The notes under the pieces were generated by a model. The model was not told the DNA's origin. It made no database searches and saw only the letters and a list, made by a program, of their open reading frames with translations. A stretch of DNA of 63,768 bases. It comes from Rhodospirillaceae bacterium. GTDB lineage: Bacteria; Pseudomonadota; Alphaproteobacteria; Rhodospirillales; UBA2165. Shown piece after piece: positions 26,351-34,233 of this stretch (position 1 is the first letter of the stretch; each line of letters starts with the position of its first letter). Location: the NCBI GenBank assembly GCA_018674495.1, contig JABHAA010000158.1:1-63768 (forward strand), given 5' to 3'. A program made the position numbers and the translations under genes.

Positions 26351-27678
26351 TCCGGTTGCAGCGTCATGACGCGCGTATGGAAGGCGTCCAGAAACGGCTC
26401 GAACTCCCGGTGCGGGGATGTGGCCGCGAGCGAGCGCACAGCGTAAAGATCGCCTTGCCCGGCTTGGGTAGGCTCGATACCGGCCTCCAGGGCGCGCGCC
26501 AGATCAAGAAGGATGCGCCTTGCGGTGATCACCGGAACATCGGAAGCCACCAGCCGTTCCCGGGAACGGTCGACGATACTGCCTTGGACGTTACCTTCAG
26601 CAGCGGGCAAGGTTTCCTGGATGCAACGGTCCTGCTCGTTGACGCCGAAGATGCCGGTATAGTTGCCGTCCGTCTGGATATCACGGTCGATCAGATAGTC
26701 GTTGCCGGAATTGGCGTCGGGCAGGAAGGTGTCGATGATATAGCCGTTTGGCAGTCGGTGGGCGCCCGGGGTCATGCGCGGCGGGAAAAATGTGCCCCGC
26801 TCCAGCTCGGCCAGTTCGGCATCGTTGAAGGGCCGCTCGGCGTTGAACATGTAGCCGAAGGTGGTGACGTGATCGTCGTCCACCGGCACCCAGGCGCGGC
26901 CCGAGCGGGGATAGCTAGAATTGGCGATCAGCGAGAACATGGGTACCAGCCATTGGGTGACGCGCCAGAAATATTCGCCTGGCTGATCGGTCTGGCGCCG
27001 GGCGCCGGCCACATAACCGTACGGTGTTTCCTTGACGGTCAGTTCCGGCGCGCCGTCGATGAGCCCCGGAAGGTACGATGTGAAGGCGTCCGGCAGGCCG
27101 TGTTCGGGCTTGTTGGCCCGGTGCAGGAAAGAGACGTGGGACGAATCGATCTCACCTTCCATGCCTTGCGCCCAGTTGGAGCATTGCAGCCAGCGCGACA
27201 CCTGAACCTGGGGTTCTGGCAATTCGGTCCATTCCAGGGCGGGCAATTCCGGCTCCAGGTGATCCGGTCCCATATAGACCCAGACCACGCCGCCGGCTTC
27301 GTGCGTGGGATAGCTGGTGATGCCCATCTTGCGCTTGATGGTGTCTGCATCGGCGACGTTGGGCAAATCGACACAATCGCCGTCTGTATCGAACTTCCAG
27401 CCGTGATAGGCGCAGCGCAGGCCGTGTTCCTCGTTGCGGCCCCAGAACAGCATGGCCAGCTTGTGCGGGCAGTAGGCGGCGACAATGCCGACGCGCCCGC
27501 CAGTATCGCGAAAAGCCACCAGATCTTCGCTGAGAATGCGCAGCCGCTTTGGCGCCCCATCCGGTTCGGCCACTTCCCGGCTTAAGAGCGCCGGCAGCCA
27601 AAAGCGGCGGAACAGATTGCCCATGGGCGTTCCCGGCCCGACCCGGCAGAGAGTTTCGTTGTCTTCTATCGAAAGCAT
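26347..27678 (-). CDS. Rieske non-heme iron aromatic oxygenase, alpha subunit
   Basis: About 443 residues. The Rieske cluster is 'AYCPHKLAMLFWG...LRCAYHGWKFD' (CxH-x17-CxxH) and the catalytic domain follows 'CNWAQGMEGEIDSSHVSFLHR', where Glu/Asp and the His-x4-His type ligands bind mononuclear iron. Overall it resembles phthalate 4,5-dioxygenase-type and O-demethylase oxygenases. No reductase or ferredoxin partner is encoded nearby, so electrons must come from elsewhere. ATG 27678 gives the usual 'MLSIEDNETLCRVGPGTPMG' start; TTG 27702 is the longer alternative. Confidence 0.9.
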   Translation of the reverse strand: MLSIEDNETLCRVGPGTPMGNLFRRFWLPALLSREVAEPDGAPKRLRILSEDLVAFRDTGGRVGIVAAYCPHKLAMLFWGRNEEHGLRCAYHGWKFDTDGDCVDLPNVADADTIKRKMGITSYPTHEAGGVVWVYMGPDHLEPELPALEWTELPEPQVQVSRWLQCSNWAQGMEGEIDSSHVSFLHRANKPEHGLPDAFTSYLPGLIDGAPELTVKETPYGYVAGARRQTDQPGEYFWRVTQWLVPMFSLIANSSYPRSGRAWVPVDDDHVTTFGYMFNAERPFNDAELAELERGTFFPPRMTPGAHRLPNGYIIDTFLPDANSGNDYLIDRDIQTDGNYTGIFGVNEQDRCIQETLPAAEGNVQGSIVDRSRERLVASDVPVITARRILLDLARALEAGIEPTQAGQGDLYAVRSLAATSPHREFEPFLDAFHTRVMTLQPE

Positions 27679-27967
27679 GACAAATGTATGGCCCGATGCC
27701 AATATTTACGCAAGTGGATGGCGTCTAATTGCCGGTTGGGAATGGTGCGTAAACTTTACCACCGGACGGTGCCGAGCCTGGAAAATCGCCGACGGTGATC
27801 GATTTAGGGATATACGTATTAAACTTGGGTATATTACATTTTGACTGTGTTAGTTATGCTTGTTAACTACAATACAACGTCTACATATCAATCTCTGGTG
27901 AGGGAAGCCGTACTGCAACAAATCGGCCGCGATCCAGATGGGGTGAGCCGCCCGGCTTAGGAGTGCG

Positions 27968-28456
27968 ATGGATAATTTTAATCTTAGTCAGCTATCGGTT
28001 TTGATCGTCGAGCGTCACCTGCATTTAAGCTCCATGCTGCGCGGCATCTTGCGCGAGCTGGGCGTGACTAACGTTTATGACGCCTCCACGCCTGAGGGTG
28101 GTTTTGAAGAGTTCAATCTACAGGGGCCCGACGTGGTGCTCGTGGATTGGTCGCCGGATTTCGACGGGATTGGGTTGCTCGACAAGATTCGCAACGACCC
28201 AGATAGCAAAAGCCCCTATGTCCCGGTGATCATGGTCACCGCCTTTGGCGAGGCCGAACGCGTGTTCGAGGCCCGCGACGCAGGTATGACCGAGTATCTT
28301 ACCAAACCGGTGTCGGGCCAACGATTGTATCAGCGGATTTCGGCGATCGTGAAATCGAACCGGGATTTTATCCGTGCGTCGGAATATTTCGGCCCCGACC
28401 GCCGCCGCCGGGATAAAGACCATGAAGGTGAAGATCGGCGTGACCAGGAGGCGTAA
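27968..28456 (+). CDS. CheY-like response regulator (orphan)
   Basis: A 162-residue single receiver domain: 'VLIVERHLHLSSMLRGILRELG' at the N-terminus (Glu replaces one of the usual acidic pair), phosphoacceptor Asp in 'VVLVDWSPDFDG', Thr in 'VIMVTAFGE' and Lys in 'EYLTKPVSGQRL'. The C-terminal tail 'YFGPDRRRRDKDHEG' is basic and common to small alphaproteobacterial receivers. There is no output domain and no adjacent kinase. AGGAG at 27958-27962 supports the start. An Ala-Lys repeat continues in the same frame directly after the TAA stop (see repeat at 28463). Confidence 0.92.
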   Translation: MDNFNLSQLSVLIVERHLHLSSMLRGILRELGVTNVYDASTPEGGFEEFNLQGPDVVLVDWSPDFDGIGLLDKIRNDPDSKSPYVPVIMVTAFGEAERVFEARDAGMTEYLTKPVSGQRLYQRISAIVKSNRDFIRASEYFGPDRRRRDKDHEGEDRRDQEA

Positions 28457-28462
28457 GCCGAA

Positions 28463-28510
28463 GCTAAAGCTAAAGCTAAAGCTAAAGCTAAAGCTAAAGC
28501 TAAAGCTAAA
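28463..28510 (+). repeat. Eight perfect tandem copies of hexamer GCTAAA
   Basis: A 48-bp simple-sequence repeat starting six bases after the stop of the response regulator, preceded by a degenerate unit GCCGAA. Each unit encodes Ala-Lys in the frame of that gene, and that frame stays open to TGA 28541-28543. Hexamer changes in copy number would not shift frame. Confidence 0.97.
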
Positions 28511-28649
28511 GCGTCGTCATCGATGCATCTAAATTTTTCGTGATCGAATGCAATTTTGTTTGACCCTCCCCTAGCAGGAAGGCTTAGAAGCATTGCAGTC
28601 TCGCCGTTCGTCATACCCAATACTGAAAACCAACAAAGGATCGATCCGT

Positions 28650-29264
28650 ATGCGTAATCCGGCCGCTCTTTCCTCCCTCGCCATAGTGTTTTTACTCATT
28701 TCCGCGATCGCAATTTTCAACGGAGCTGCCGCTCACACGGCAACAGAAAATACGACCGCCACCTCGAATTTGGACAATCATGGCAAGGCCATCCAATCCA
28801 AATTTGGTGCCTTGAAGCTAAAGTTTCCCGAGATGGATCCGATGAAAGGCAAAAAACTATTTGTCGATAAGGGATGCGTTGCCTGTCATTCGGTGAACGG
28901 TGTCGGCGGCGAGGACGCGCCGGCACTGGACGCCCGCGAAATGGGTGCCCTCATGAACCCTTTCGAATTCGCCGCGAAAATGTGGAAAGGCGCCCAGGCG
29001 ATGATTGCCGCCCAGGAAGGCGCGTTCGACAAACAACTGTTGTTTTCCGGCGATGACCTGGCCAATATCATCGCGTTTGTTCATTCTGACAGCGTGCAGC
29101 ACGGCTTCACGGAAGCCGACCTCAACGACGAGGCACGCAAAATGATGCGCCATGGCCATGGCGGGACAGATGGCGGGACAGATGGCGGTACTCATCATTC
29201 CAAAGAGACCGACGATGGGAAAAGCCGTGGACACGGAGCGAATGCAAAGCCCCATGGCCATTAG
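28650..29264 (+). CDS. Exported class I cytochrome c
   Basis: A 204-residue protein with a signal peptide or N-terminal anchor (residues 5-28), one heme site 'KGCVACHSVNG' (CxxCH) at about residue 76, and distal Met candidates in 'REMGALMNP' and 'AAKMWKGAQAM'. The C-terminal 45 residues are rich in His, Gly and Asp ('HGHGGTDGGTDGGTHHSK', 'HGANAKPHGH') and partly arise from a 12-bp tandem DNA repeat at 29161-29184; this tail could bind metal. AAAGGA at 28635-28640 supports ATG 28650. It is probably a periplasmic electron carrier; its partner is unknown. Confidence 0.88.
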   Translation: MRNPAALSSLAIVFLLISAIAIFNGAAAHTATENTTATSNLDNHGKAIQSKFGALKLKFPEMDPMKGKKLFVDKGCVACHSVNGVGGEDAPALDAREMGALMNPFEFAAKMWKGAQAMIAAQEGAFDKQLLFSGDDLANIIAFVHSDSVQHGFTEADLNDEARKMMRHGHGGTDGGTDGGTHHSKETDDGKSRGHGANAKPHGH

Positions 29265-29349
29265 CCGAAATAATCCATCACCCTTTAAAGGTTAATCGGT
29301 GCCGTTCATCGGCCCAACGACAATGTGATTTAGACCCGGTAACGGAGCC

Positions 29350-29616
29350 TCAGGCGCAGCAGCTTGCGTCGTCATTGCCGGAGGCCCGCGCTTCCTGGAT
29401 CGGCGGGCAGGGTTGGGTGCCGTAAGAGCAATAGACGCAGCAATCGCCCGCCAACGGCTTCAAAAGCACGCCGCAGCCCTTGCAGTCATAAAACCATTGG
29501 CAGGAATCCGTGGGCATGGTTTCGGTTTCGGTATGGCCGCATTCGGGGCAGGTGATGTCCGATGCCGGGGTCACTTTGAATTCGGGTGATTGTACTTGCG
29601 TATCCATGGGAGGCAT
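29350..29616 (-). CDS. GDCCVxC-domain small cysteine-rich protein
   Basis: An 88-residue protein with two CxxC pairs ('ITCPECGHTE' and 'YDCKGCGVLLKP') followed by 'GDCCVYCSYGTQPCPPIQ', the signature of the GDCCVxC family, and a terminal Cys-Cys. I recall this family being annotated as GDCCVxC domain-containing (seleno)protein because some members have selenocysteine in the motif; here both positions are Cys codons. It is probably a zinc-binding protein; function is unknown. ATG 29607 is a possible alternative start. It is transcribed away from the DoxX gene. Confidence 0.8.
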   Translation of the reverse strand: MPPMDTQVQSPEFKVTPASDITCPECGHTETETMPTDSCQWFYDCKGCGVLLKPLAGDCCVYCSYGTQPCPPIQEARASGNDDASCCA

Positions 29617-29726
29617 TCCGTAGCGGTTTATATTACGCGCCGAGGGTGCGAGCTGTAGCCACTACAGATACAAGAACTATTTTGCGCCGCGTGGTCATAT
29701 TTACTGCCGCAATTGTGGAAAATGTT

Positions 29727-29800
29727 GACCGCTATCAAGGTCATTTTCGTCCAAATTTGCTAGAACTCAAATTGACCGGAAATCCTAATTCACCCGGTCA
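29727..29800. promoter_or_regulatory. Two TGACC-type inverted repeats upstream of the DoxX gene
   Basis: TGACC at 29727-29731 pairs with GGTCA at 29740-29744 (8-base spacer), and TGACCGG at 29773-29779 pairs with CCGGTCA at 29794-29800 (14-base spacer). Both lie in the 220-bp divergent gap before the DoxX gene. Shared half-sites suggest a dimeric regulator binding twice; no regulator is encoded beside them. Assignment is inference. Confidence 0.4.
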
Positions 29801-29836
29801 TGCGAAGCACAGAGACATGGAAAGGAGGGTATGAAT

Positions 29837-30385
29837 ATGGCCACAACCACGCATTTGGGTTTTCATTTCGATGACGATGCGACGGCCCCAACAACCACCG
29901 TTACGCTCCAGAAAACCATGGCGCTCCTCATGCGATTGTCGATCGGCTGGACGTTCCTTTATGCCGGCGTCAACCAAGTGATGAACCCGGGCTGGACGGC
30001 GGTGCGGTTCTTAGGAGGCGCCAAATCTCTCAAACCCATGTTCGAGTTTTTTGCGTCTCCGGCGGTCATCCCCTATGTGGACTTTATGGTCCAATGGGGA
30101 CACCTGATGATCGGATTGGCGCTGATCACCGGAATTTGTTTCCGGCTATCGGCCGGCTTCGGGGCTCTGTTGATGATTATGTACTACCTGCCGCGGATGG
30201 ATTTCCCAATGGTGGGTGCCCATAACTTCATCGTCGAGTACCATTTGGTCTATGCCTTCCTGCTGATCTATCTGGCCTCCATCAAGGCCGGCGCCATCGG
30301 CGGGGTGCAGGACTTCGTGGCTCGCATCCCCTGGGTTGCGGCGCTGCTGGACAGATATCCAAGGGTTCTGGCATGGCTCACCTAG
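29837..30385 (+). CDS. DoxX/TQO-DoxD-family membrane protein
   Basis: About 182 residues with four hydrophobic helices and the DoxX-type motifs 'LMRLSIGWTFLYAGVNQVMNP' and 'VQWGHLMIGLALITGICFRLSAGFGALLMIMYYL'. DoxX proteins include the small subunit of archaeal thiosulfate:quinone oxidoreductase, but most bacterial members have no assigned role beyond redox or quinone-linked membrane function. AAGGAGGG at 29822-29829 is too close to ATG 29831 and correctly spaced for ATG 29837. Two inverted repeats lie upstream. Confidence 0.85.
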   Translation: MATTTHLGFHFDDDATAPTTTVTLQKTMALLMRLSIGWTFLYAGVNQVMNPGWTAVRFLGGAKSLKPMFEFFASPAVIPYVDFMVQWGHLMIGLALITGICFRLSAGFGALLMIMYYLPRMDFPMVGAHNFIVEYHLVYAFLLIYLASIKAGAIGGVQDFVARIPWVAALLDRYPRVLAWLT

Positions 30386-30419
30386 CGGCAATCGTCTAAG
30401 CTTTAAAGGCAACATGCAC

Positions 30420-30447
30420 GGCGGCTCGGGAAAGTTCCCGGGCCGCC
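30420..30447 (+). terminator. GC-rich hairpin after the DoxX gene
   Basis: Arms 30420-30432 and 30435-30447 (GGCGGCTCGGGAA with TTCCCGGGCCGCC) pair over 13 positions with one mismatch. There is no T-tract, so it may be a stabilising or Rho-assisted structure rather than a true intrinsic terminator. Confidence 0.5.
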
Positions 30448-30513
30448 GCCCTGTGCGGCGCTGGCGTTAACCCATTGCCATTAAATCCGCATACTCTAGA
30501 ATAACTGAAAACC

Positions 30514-33500
30514 ATGCCGAATAACGGGGACCGGCGTCTGATCCATTGCTCAAAATGCCAGGCTGAAAATGCCGACGAGCGGCGCTTCTGCGGAGAGTGC
30601 GGCGCGCCCTTGGCGGTCATTTGCGGCGCCTGCGCCTTCGAAAACGCGTCGGCGGTCAAGTTCTGTGGCGGCTGCGGCGCATCTTTGGCGCCGGCGCCCA
30701 AGGAGCCGGAACCCACGAGCTCCGATATCGCCGGGCACATCATCCAGGCGCCGTCCGGCGAGCGCCGCCAAGTCACAATCTTCTTCGCCGATTTGTCCGG
30801 CTATACCGTGCTTGCCGAGGCGCTGGATCCGGAAGATTTGCACAATCTGGTGGGCCGCGTGTTCGATGTGATCGACCGCATCGTCCGCGAATATGGCGGC
30901 ACCGTGCATCGCCATGTGGGCGACGAGGTGATGGCCTTGTTCGGCGCACCCGTGGCGCATGGCGACGATCCGTTGCGCGCCGTGCGCACCGCCTTCGACA
31001 CGCACGCCGCGATGGCCGAGCTGGGCGCCGCCGAAAAGCGCGACCTAGCCGTCCATATCGGCATCGCATCGGGCGAGGTGGTGGTCGCCGGTCAGGGGAC
31101 GGACACGGGTGCCGGCGAAAGCAATCCCGATGCCGCGCCGGAATATGCGGTCACCGGTGTCGCCGCCAATCTGGCATCGCGCCTGAACGACATGGCCGGC
31201 GCCGGCGAGACCATCATCTCCGACGCCGTCTACCGCGATGTGGACAGTTTAGTGGACGCTGAATCCCTCGGCGAAGTGGCGGTAAAGGGGCTCGACGAAG
31301 CGGTCCTCGCCTGGCGCATGACGGCGTTCCTTGCCGACGGCGAGCGCCGCGCCCGAAGCCGCTTCGTCGGCCGCGAGGTAGAGCTTTCCATGCTCAACAG
31401 CGTCGTCGCCTCGGTTGCCGGCACCGGCGCCGGCCGCGCCATCCTGGTGCGCGGTGAAGCCGGTATCGGCAAGACCCGGTTGCTCGAGGAAATGGAGGGC
31501 CTCGCCAAAACCAAAGGCTTCGCCTGTCACAAAAGTATCGTCCTCAACTTCGGTGTTGGCTCCGGGCAAGAGCCGATCCGGGTTCTGGTGCGGGGCCTGC
31601 TGGGGGTGCCATCCGGGGCCGGCGAGGGCGAACATCGGGCGGCGGCGGAGCGTGCCTTGCGCAGCGGGCTGATTGAAGCCGAGCAGCGCGAATTCCTCAA
31701 CGATCTTCTTGTCCTGGAGCAGCCGGACGAGCTTAAGGGCGTCTACGATGCCATGGAAAATGCCACCCGCAACCAGGGCAAGCAGACGCTGGTTGCGGGT
31801 ATGGTGAAACGCATGAGCGCATCGCAGAAACTGCTGATCAGCATCGAAGACGTGCAATGGGCCAATCCACTGACCTTGGCGCATCTCGCCCATATCACCA
31901 TGGCGGTGAGCGATTGCGCCGTGGTGCTGGTCATGTCGTCGCGTATCGAAGGCGATCCGTTGGACCAGGCGTGGCGCGGCAGCACCGGCGGGGCGGCCCT
32001 GATGACCGTCGATCTCGGACCATTGCGCAACGATGAGGCTTTGCAACTGGCCACCAGGTTCCTGGACGCCACCGGTGATTTTGCGCGCAACTGCATCGCG
32101 CGTGCCGAGGGCTCCCCATTGTTTCTTGAGCAATTGCTGCGCAACGCCGAGGGACTAAGCGGCGGCGAGGTGCCCGGCTCGATCCAGAGCCTTGTGCTGG
32201 CCCGTGTTGATCGGCTGAATGATGCCGACAAGCAGGCTTTGTACGCCGGCTCGACCATCGGTCAGCGCTTCGATCTCGATCTGTTGCGCTATCTGATCGA
32301 TGATCCCGATTACGCCTGCACGGTGCTCATCGAAAACAATCTGGTGCGCCCCTTTGGCGGCGGCTATCTGTTTGCCCACGCCATGGTCCAGGAAGGCGTC
32401 TATGCGTCCTTGCTGAAGGCCCGTCGCCGGGAACTGCACTTGCGCGTCGCCGGCTGGTATTCGAACAGCGATCCGGGGCTTTATGCGGAGCATCTGGAGC
32501 GCGCCGAAGACGCTGGCGCGGCCGCAGCCTATCTGGCAGCCGCCGAGGCCGAGGCGGTCAAGTATCACTATGAAAGCGCGCTTGCGTTTGCGGAGCGCGG
32601 TCTTGGGCTTGCCACCGGCAGAGGAGCGGAAGAATACGCCCTGGCCTGTCTGCAGGGGCGCCTGTTCGGTGACATGGGGCTGGCCGCCAAGTCGATCACC
32701 GCTTATCGCCATGCGCTCTCCCTGGCATCAGGTGATTTGGATCGGTGCCCGGCCCTGATCGGCCTCGCCGCCGGCATGCGGGTGACTGATGAGTATGATG
32801 ACGCTTTGCAAGCGCTGGACCAGTCCGAGGCCATCGCCGCCGGCGCCGGCCTCACCTCGGAGCTGGCGCGCATCCACCATTTGCGCGGCAATATCTACTT
32901 TCCGATCGGCAATATCGATGGCTGTCTGCAAGAGCATGAAAAAGCCCTGGCCTTTGCCCAAGATGCCGGCTCGCCGGAAGGCGAGGCCAATGCGCTTAGC
33001 GGTCTCGGCGACGCTTATTATTTGCGCGGGCGCATGAAAACCTCCCTCGATCATTTCCAGCGCTGCATGGATATTTGCCGGGCCAACGGTCTAAGCCGCA
33101 TTGAGATCGGCAACAGCTACATGGTCGCCTGGACCCGGCTGTACCAGAACCAAGTGTCTGAAGCCTTGGCCGAGGCATTGGCGGCAGCTGAGGCGGCGGA
33201 ACGGGTTGGCTACCGGCGTGCCGAAAACGTGGCGCGCCTGACCGCCGGGCGCATCTATTTCGAATGCGGTGATCTGGTGGCGTCCCGCAGCCATTTGGAA
33301 AAGGGCCTGGTACTGGTCGAAGAAATGGGCGCCAACCGCTTTAAGGCGTTCCACATGATTTACTTGGCGCGCATTCTTCACGCCGAAGACGGCACCCAGA
33401 CCGAGGCCCGCGAAATGGCCGGCGAGGCGCTGCAAATCTCCCGCGATACCGGGATTACCTTTCTCGGGCCCTGGGCGTTGAGCACCCTGGCGCTGGTCAG

Positions 33501-33861
33501 CGATGACCCTGGTGACCGCCAATCCGCCCTTGATGAGGGCGAGGCGATCATCAACGACGGCTGCGTTGGCCACAATTATTTTGCTTTTTACCGGGATGCA
33601 GTTGAGGCTGCACTGGCCCAGGCGGATTGGGATGCGGCCGATGTCTATATTGTCTCCCTCGAACGCTATAATGCGCCCGAGCCATTGCCCTGGTGCGATT
33701 TCTTCATGCAAAGGGGCGCCGCCCTGGCCGCCCATGGCCGCGGGCAGCGCGATACCGAGTTGAGGCGCGAACTGTCCCGGCTACGGGACGCGGCCAATCA
33801 AATGGGCATCATGCGCTCGGTTCCATCTTTGGATGCGGCGCTGGCCGAGCTAACTGGATAA
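30514..33861 (+). CDS. Zinc-ribbon / class III adenylate cyclase / ATPase / TPR signalling protein
   Basis: A 1115-residue multidomain protein. N-terminal double zinc ribbon (residues 7-52, CxxC-x-CxxC pairs such as 'CSKCQAENADERRFCGECG'); a cyclase homology domain (about 85-275) with metal Asp residues in 'IFFADLSGYT' and 'HRHVGDEVMALFGAP'; an AAA-type ATPase from about 285 with Walker A 'GEAGIGKTRLLEEM' and 'ISIEDVQWANPL'; then about 550 residues of TPR-like helices. Such proteins make cAMP and sense ligands or partners through the ATPase/TPR part; nothing shows the input. It stands alone, with a hairpin before it. Confidence 0.92.
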   Translation: MPNNGDRRLIHCSKCQAENADERRFCGECGAPLAVICGACAFENASAVKFCGGCGASLAPAPKEPEPTSSDIAGHIIQAPSGERRQVTIFFADLSGYTVLAEALDPEDLHNLVGRVFDVIDRIVREYGGTVHRHVGDEVMALFGAPVAHGDDPLRAVRTAFDTHAAMAELGAAEKRDLAVHIGIASGEVVVAGQGTDTGAGESNPDAAPEYAVTGVAANLASRLNDMAGAGETIISDAVYRDVDSLVDAESLGEVAVKGLDEAVLAWRMTAFLADGERRARSRFVGREVELSMLNSVVASVAGTGAGRAILVRGEAGIGKTRLLEEMEGLAKTKGFACHKSIVLNFGVGSGQEPIRVLVRGLLGVPSGAGEGEHRAAAERALRSGLIEAEQREFLNDLLVLEQPDELKGVYDAMENATRNQGKQTLVAGMVKRMSASQKLLISIEDVQWANPLTLAHLAHITMAVSDCAVVLVMSSRIEGDPLDQAWRGSTGGAALMTVDLGPLRNDEALQLATRFLDATGDFARNCIARAEGSPLFLEQLLRNAEGLSGGEVPGSIQSLVLARVDRLNDADKQALYAGSTIGQRFDLDLLRYLIDDPDYACTVLIENNLVRPFGGGYLFAHAMVQEGVYASLLKARRRELHLRVAGWYSNSDPGLYAEHLERAEDAGAAAAYLAAAEAEAVKYHYESALAFAERGLGLATGRGAEEYALACLQGRLFGDMGLAAKSITAYRHALSLASGDLDRCPALIGLAAGMRVTDEYDDALQALDQSEAIAAGAGLTSELARIHHLRGNIYFPIGNIDGCLQEHEKALAFAQDAGSPEGEANALSGLGDAYYLRGRMKTSLDHFQRCMDICRANGLSRIEIGNSYMVAWTRLYQNQVSEALAEALAAAEAAERVGYRRAENVARLTAGRIYFECGDLVASRSHLEKGLVLVEEMGANRFKAFHMIYLARILHAEDGTQTEAREMAGEALQISRDTGITFLGPWALSTLALVSDDPGDRQSALDEGEAIINDGCVGHNYFAFYRDAVEAALAQADWDAADVYIVSLERYNAPEPLPWCDFFMQRGAALAAHGRGQRDTELRRELSRLRDAANQMGIMRSVPSLDAALAELTG

Positions 33862-34233
33862 GCCAGCCGCTCGACCCCGAGCAGTAACAACTCGATCACC
33901 GGCTGACCCCTGGTGCCATCTGCCGGAGATCATGCGCGAGCCCTAATTTTTCAGGCCGCGCCATCCGGCCGATATTGGATCACATCGACCTTTGGGATGC
34001 CGCCTATTTCGATAAAAATGATTAAAAAAAAGTCAATAAATTATATTGATTATTAATTAATCATAACTTGTCGGCTATATTCACCGAAAATATCATAACT
34101 TACTGATTTTATTATATAAATAAAATTGGCACGTCTATTGCTGTATCCTGACAATAAATCACAAACACCGGCTTCGGAGCCAGCAGCCTGGCAATAGAGG
34201 CGTTCTGGAGCGAACGCGAATTTGGAGTATAAA
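33862..34233 (+). other. Intergenic control region of the nitrate assimilation operon
   Basis: This 372-bp gap has no credible gene. The segment 34015-34125 is very AT-rich and contains the decamer ATCATAACTT twice, at 34060-34069 and 34092-34101, 32 bp apart (three helical turns), as expected of activator or bending-protein sites. It is followed by a sigma-54 promoter (34126-34142) and a leader of about 80 bases with two small hairpins, GGCT/AGCC (34170-34181) and GCGTTC/GAACGC (34200-34217). No clear NtrC consensus was found. Confidence 0.6.
34126..34142 (+). promoter_or_regulatory. Sigma-54 (RpoN) -24/-12 promoter
   Basis: TTGGCACG-TCTA-TTGCT matches the sigma-54 consensus (TGGCAC-N5-TTGC) at every key base, with GG at 34128-34129 and GC at 34140-34141 exactly 12 apart. 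Transcription would start near 34153, about 80 bases before the transporter ATG. Sigma-54 with NtrC is the standard control of nitrogen assimilation, which fits the genes downstream. Confidence 0.85.

Noticed and set aside
26356..27585. A 409-codon plus-strand open frame opposite the Rieske oxygenase.
   Set aside because: The minus-strand protein has all Rieske and iron ligands; the plus-strand product has no recognisable motif and no plausible ribosome binding site.
27749..27771. A further copy of the palindrome family (GTAAACT...CACCG-GA-CGGTG) before the response regulator.
   Set aside because: Only the short CACCG/CGGTG stem is present and the AT-rich arms do not pair, so similarity to copy A may be chance.
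27841..27868. Sigma-70-like promoter (TTGACT, 16-base spacer, TTAACT) before the response regulator.
   Set aside because: Plausible by eye, but the -10 hexamer is poor and other pairings fit equally well, so it was not listed as a feature.
28463..28510. Short regular repeats that might suggest a CRISPR array.
   Set aside because: These are contiguous hexamers without spacers, so a simple-sequence repeat.
34160..34233. NasT/ANTAR-type antitermination leader in front of the nitrate operon.
   Set aside because: There is a hexaloop hairpin (34200-34217), but the loop lacks the A at position 1 and G at position 4 expected of ANTAR targets, no terminator follows, and no nasST genes are present in the window.
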